A model generated the notes under the pieces. It saw only the letters and a program-made list of their open reading frames with translations, was not told the origin of the DNA and searched no databases. The position numbers were made by a program, and so were the translations under genes. 64,000 bases of DNA from Spizellomyces punctatus DAOM BR117 (taxonomy: Eukaryota; Chytridiomycota; Chytridiomycetes; Spizellomycetales; Spizellomycetaceae). The number at the start of each line of letters is the position of its first letter. The stretch's first letter is position 1. Shown one piece after another: positions 60,301 through 64,000 of this stretch. Where the stretch lies: the NCBI RefSeq assembly GCF_000182565.1, contig NW_015971542.1, positions 765,736 through 829,735 of the forward strand. The letters are read 5' to 3'.

Positions 60301-61484
60301 CGGAAGCTCCCACAGAGGTAGAGATCCATAATCCTGGAAACCACAATACGTGTGTTCCTTTCACCACCACCGCTCTCAATGAGCATCATGACGACAAAGC
60401 GACCCGACCCGCATCGTCACATTTGCCTGGAGAACTCGCGATGAATTCGGGCAAGCAATGTGATACTGGCAGTTGGACGGTAGCGCTAGACGCTTCACTC
60501 CGGTTGCCCCAGGATGCATATATTGAGTCAAGCAAACTCGCGAATATTCCTTGTCAGATATCTGGAAGAGATCCGACGGGGTCATCACCTCTTCACGCCG
60601 GGCCGTGGAGCGCATACACTTCGTCGCACAGTAATACTTTGACGGTAGGAGCTCCTCGTGAGTCCGTATCGTTCTGTACGCCTTGTACACCACCTGGAAC
60701 ACGTCCCATTCTACTTCCCGACCGCAAACGAGCAAATAGTACGAAATCCTCGATCCCGAGAGCAGTAGTAGGGTCTCCCACCCCGGTGCGATATCATGGG
60801 ATATCTTATTCTGTTCCTCCACGACTGCAGCTACCTCATGATTACATGGACGTTTCTGGTGGCCAGCTAGAACATCGCCGCAAATCATCAGAGACTGGCT
60901 GTGGAGGCGGACACAAGCGTCGAAAAACAGAGGTCTACCTTGAGGAACTATCCTTTGCCACCCTTCCGTCACCGCGTACCGATACTCCGTCCATCAGACA
61001 CAAAAAAGCCATTATTCAAATCAACTGTGAATCAGCGTTATTTAGTCCTGTCGAAGCCCCGATCTCGTCCATGGTGCACGACGCAAGTGAGTCGAAACTT
61101 GATTTCTTAACGCGGGACCAGGAGCTCAAGTTGTTGGATTCACCGGGGCGGATGTGCTATAGGGGGATGACAAGACGTCAAATTGACACGCCAATGGAAG
61201 ATGATGACGCCTCCACTAGCAGGAAGACCATAGGAGCTTTGCCGAATCTGACATCGCAGAGTGATGGGAACGACCCGGACGTACCGGAAGACAATGTGGC
61301 ATTGTCAAGCAAGATGGATGCTAATGTCGCAGATACCAGGGACACAGTGAACGCACATACGCCCTCCCAATCTGTATTGCATGGAGATCACCGTGGTAGT
61401 GTCCGTCGAAAGCGTGGTAGCACCTTGGAAATTGTCATTGATGTGTCGGATCGGCCAAAGCATTATACAAGAGCTTTAGTATAG
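54387..61484 (+). CDS. Set9/SUV4-20 (KMT5) histone H4K20 methyltransferase with PWWP, Tudor-like and CCCH modules
   Basis: Seventeen exons: 54387-54988, 55056-55151, 55218-55512, 55583-55775, 55825-56195, 56260-56479, 56536-56648, 56711-56770, 56824-56922, 56989-57077, 57141-57357, 57423-57583, 57634-58749, 58815-59023, 59076-59552, 59587-59782, 59852-61484; frame kept throughout, 2,048 residues. Parts in order: SUV4-20 N-domain ([10 protein letters not shown]), SET domain about 230-390 with [18 protein letters not shown] and CLCETC; a four-Cys finger about 435-490 ending [20 protein letters not shown] about 655-790 ([30 protein letters not shown], helical end); a Tudor-like barrel about 1175-1235 ([32 protein letters not shown]); a CCCH finger near 1500 ([20 protein letters not shown] plus His). 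Several late joins, above all the 34-base intron 59553-59586, need cDNA support. Confidence 0.82.
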
Positions 61485-61850
61485 AGTTGTGTGCACCTGG
61501 TGGTTTTTTGCTGCACGTCCGGAGATGATTGTAAATAACCTGTAAGACTAATATTTATGTAAAAAGAACAAGTAAATTCTAATTCCTTTAAGCAATATTT
61601 TCGCTGTTTTTATAGGTGGGTAACGAGAGAGAGAGTGTGTGTGTACTACAATTCCCGGTTACTACAAAAAAAGAAACTCAAAAGAAGCTACCCTTAACCC
61701 TAAATCTAAATTCCTAAAAACTTACTACTAAATCTACGAATGAAATGGGAGGTAATGATCATGTTTTTTTAATGGAAGCAGGTATTGCGCAAGCCTATAA
61801 AAAAACAAAGGAGGAGGGGCATGAGCTTCTTGGACACACCAAGAACAAAA
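61485..61850. other. Convergent 3' region with simple repeats
   Basis: Contains a (GA)n(GT)n run at 61626-61644, A-rich tracts, and a short stretch (61692-61715) reminiscent of telomere-like CCCTAA words. No gene seen. Confidence 0.5.
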
Positions 61851-62745
61851 CTACTTTTTTTCTTGCCAAAACTTACTCTGTTCGTGCACAGGCATCTCAT
61901 GCTTCTTGAAAGTATTCAATTCCTCCCTAATCTGCACTTTCATCTGTGGTGTCAACTTTCTGAACGTGGCATTTCCGTCCGGTTTCCTATTATACTCGCT
62001 CTTCCTAAAGGTCGGCAGCACTTCTACCGTTTCTGCAAACATTAGAATTCTCCTCTCAGCCAACTGCTCTGGGTCTGGCCGTTCACGCAACCGCGAATCT
62101 AGGGTATCCGACAATTGTGATTTCCTTAACCGTTCCTGTGCGGCAACCAGAGAAGGATCGATGCCTCCAGCTTTTAAAATGTTTAATTCCTCGAGGGCTT
62201 CCTTTTCTGGTCGTTTTTTAAGTATGGAGCGTAAAGAATCTTGTCGTTCTTCGAAATTCAAGGTTTTTTGTAAATCCAACGGACCGACGGGTGTATTCCC
62301 ACCAAACAAGCTGGGATCCGCGATATTTTCATTAGAATCAACGCGAAGGATGTTGCGGAGTTTAAGATCGACCTTGTTGGGTCGGTTTCCGATTTTTCTA
62401 TTGAGTGTGTCCTTTGTTTTTTCGGATTCGAGGGCTATTTTTTGTTGGATGATGATGTTTGAGACGGAGGGGTTTAGGTCGTCTTCACGGAGGATGTTGC
62501 GTTGCATGAGTTCTTCAGGGCCTTGTCGGCGGGAGAGTTTTTTGCCTAGGTCTGTTTATGCATAAAGGTGATAAGTAGAAGTTTCTTGAACCGTCTGTGG
62601 TGCAATGTGGGGGAACTTTTTGCTTACCGGATACTATCCTAGTGAAACCTTTCCCTTGCATATCGCCGTTGAGACCTGCGATTCCCCCTGGGCCGGCCAT
62701 GGCCGCTGCTACGGATGAGTGTGAGTTAACAGCTGCAGACTCCAT
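61851..62745 (-). CDS. RPEL-repeat (actin-binding type) protein
   Basis: Two exons: 62628-62745 and 61851-62551, 272 residues. Four RPEL-like motifs: residues 40-60 (LGKKLSRRQGPEELMQRNIL, degenerate), 87-108 (TLNRKIGNRPNKVDLKLRNI), 144-165 (SLRSILKKRPEKEALEELNI) and 188-209 (TLDSRLRERPDPEQLAERRI). RPEL motifs bind G-actin in MRTF and Phactr proteins; the core Arg-Pro and the following Leu are kept in copies 2 to 4. The C-terminus (FRKLTPQMKVQIREELNTFK, then EMPVHEQSKF) looks conserved but lacks the Phactr PP1-binding end that I can recognise. No SAP domain, so it is not an MRTF. A soluble actin regulator is the likely role. Confidence 0.82.
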
Positions 62746-63774
62746 TTCGTTTCGGGGCTTTCAAGTAAATAAAAAAGTGGAGGGAGGGGAGGGATGTTGT
62801 GGTAGAGAGCGAGGAATGTGGACGGTAAAACTATCACGAACGGAAAATCGACCAAGTAATATGTTACCAACAGCAGATAGTCCTTGAATGCCAAAAACCC
62901 TAGTCTACAATAGAGGGAGGGGGAAAAAGACCATATGCACAATCCTTTATAAAGCAACAGCCATGTCAATGATACGGAACGAAAAAGCCATTTGCCATGC
63001 AATCCATGCCCAAGTCTAAAAATAGGAATGGATGACAGTAGCAAAAATGGGGTTTTTTTACTTTGATCAATTACTACGCTTGTTCGATGAAGAAATCCGG
63101 TTGAGGGATGGGGGGAATGGGTTGTGTTGACGAAAATAGGATACGATAGACATTTTAAATAACTCGAGAGGCGCGATCATATTGCAAAGGACAATCGGTA
63201 TGCAAAAAGGGTATCGTACTTGTCCACACGAGCTCTTTGACTTTTTTTCTTTTTAGAGTATCTGCGAGTGGAGGAGAGTTTATGGTGGGGGTTTTGCAAC
63301 TTTTGGTACCGTGATAGACGAGATGTTAACTTGAGGTACATCCATAAACAAGTAGAATATGGAAGAAATTTTCCATAGTAAAGATCGCCAATGTCGCCGG
63401 CGTTCGTTGTGAGGTGCAGGAGAGATCTATGGAAACCCGTCCTAGTAGCTACTGAGTTGTCTCCCATCGTGGCGTACTGTGTTATGTTGTTATGTAGATA
63501 ATGTTGATATTCCTTTCGGTCATTTAATACCCAACGCTTGTAGAATAAACGACATCATTCACGGCGACTCCCTTCGAATCACCACTGGGTCCATATGGCA
63601 AACTGCATATCAAACAACTTTCAATACAAAAAGGAGATCACAAAAACTACTGATATATTCCAACAAAACAAGTATTTTCTTCAACAAGTTGGAACACTGA
63701 CCAACTCATTTTATATTGTGTTCAATGTACTACTACGCTAACCTAATCCTACGAATAAAATATTCAAGATCCAT
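62746..63774. other. Long gap upstream of RPEL gene
   Basis: About 1 kb without a supportable gene. A 111-codon minus-strand frame at 62709-63044 is hydrophobic but overlaps the RPEL 5' end and lacks family features. It probably contains the RPEL promoter/leader and the 3' UTR of the next gene. Confidence 0.4.
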
Positions 63775-64000
63775 CTAGGTCTCCCGCTTGATCTCCCACA
63801 GTGCGATATGGTTCCTCAAAACTGCAATCTGCCTTTCCAAAGAGTCAAGCAAGCTGCGCGCATCCCCAGGTGCCATATTCTGGACCTTTGACTGGAAAGT
63901 GTCCAACTCTGCAGCTTGGAACAGGCCACTGGGTACAGGTTGGGGAGGGGGCGAGCGGCGAACCTCGTCGTCAGAGCTACTATCGTCATCAGAATCACGG
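63775..64000 (-). CDS. C-terminal end of unknown protein (cut by window edge)
   Basis: Minus-strand frame entering from the right edge and ending at TAG 63777-63775. The visible 75 residues comprise an acidic/Ser stretch (DSDDDSSSDDEVRRS), a Pro-rich linker and a helical, likely coiled-coil end (ARSLLDSLERQIAVLRNHIA, then LWEIKRET). The protein cannot be named from this piece. The open frame, the codon use and the composition shift support it being coding. Confidence 0.5.
   Translation of the reverse strand, partial: RDSDDDSSSDDEVRRSPPPQPVPSGLFQAAELDTFQSKVQNMAPGDARSLLDSLERQIAVLRNHIALWEIKRET

Noticed and set aside
61692-61715. CCCTAA-like words suggesting interstitial telomere repeat
   Set aside because: Only one full CCCTAA and degenerate neighbours; too short to claim.
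62709-63044. Hydrophobic minus-strand frame upstream of RPEL gene
   Set aside because: Overlaps the RPEL start region in another frame, low-complexity, no family.

Overview
The window looks like nuclear DNA of a flagellated (zoosporic) fungus, most likely a chytrid. The genes carry many short introns, mostly 50 to 75 bases, with GTRNGN donors and YAG acceptors. Fungal-type genes (Rrn10-like UAF protein, KCS1, Set9, FMP27/Hobbit) sit beside genes typical of organisms with motile cilia or of early-branching fungi (EFCAB10-like EF-hand protein, MEMO1, ACSF3, WDR53-like, RUSF1). No transposon, phage, CRISPR or bacterial operon structure was seen. Exon joins were made by reading frames and splice signals by hand, so exon ends are predictions.

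Layout. 1-5.2 kb: 5' end of a LEO1-like gene (minus), a TATA-driven small secreted peptide ORF, 5-formyl-THF cyclo-ligase (MTHFS), a zinc-cluster/Rrn10-like nuclear protein (minus) and ribosomal protein uL16 (RPL10). 5.5-12.4 kb: URM1 (minus), a nucleoside hydrolase, an EFCAB10-like protein (minus), MEMO1, PEX39-like (minus) and riboflavin synthase. 12.4-20 kb: GMPPA-like (minus), WDR53-like, a REEP/TB2-family membrane protein (minus), NOP10 and a WD40 protein. 20-29.3 kb: an Angel/CCR4-type nuclease (minus), a small doubtful ORF (minus), an orphan membrane protein (minus), a 1,315-residue mitochondrial PPR protein and a second TATA-driven small ORF. 29.6-42.6 kb: ACSF3, PLPBP, inositol hexakisphosphate kinase (KCS1), RUSF1 and two orphan proteins. 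43.3-51.8 kb: the giant bridge-like lipid transfer protein BLTP2/Hobbit/FMP27 (minus). 52.4-64 kb: an orphan seven-helix membrane protein, a hypothetical protein (minus), a 2,048-residue Set9/SUV4-20 histone methyltransferase that appears to carry PWWP, Tudor-like and CCCH modules, an RPEL-repeat protein (minus) and the 3' end of an unknown gene (minus).

Many neighbours are divergently transcribed from short shared promoters (URM1/nucleoside hydrolase, EFCAB10/MEMO1, PEX39/RIB5, GMPPA/WDR53). Themes that recur are mitochondrial and peroxisomal metabolism (MTHFS, ACSF3, PLPBP, PPR, PEX39), nucleolar and rRNA function (Rrn10-like, NOP10, uL16), membrane contact and ER shaping (BLTP2, REEP) and chromatin (LEO1-like, Set9). 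The strongest novelty candidates are the Set9-PWWP-Tudor-CCCH polypeptide and a 3-nucleotide microexon in PLPBP.
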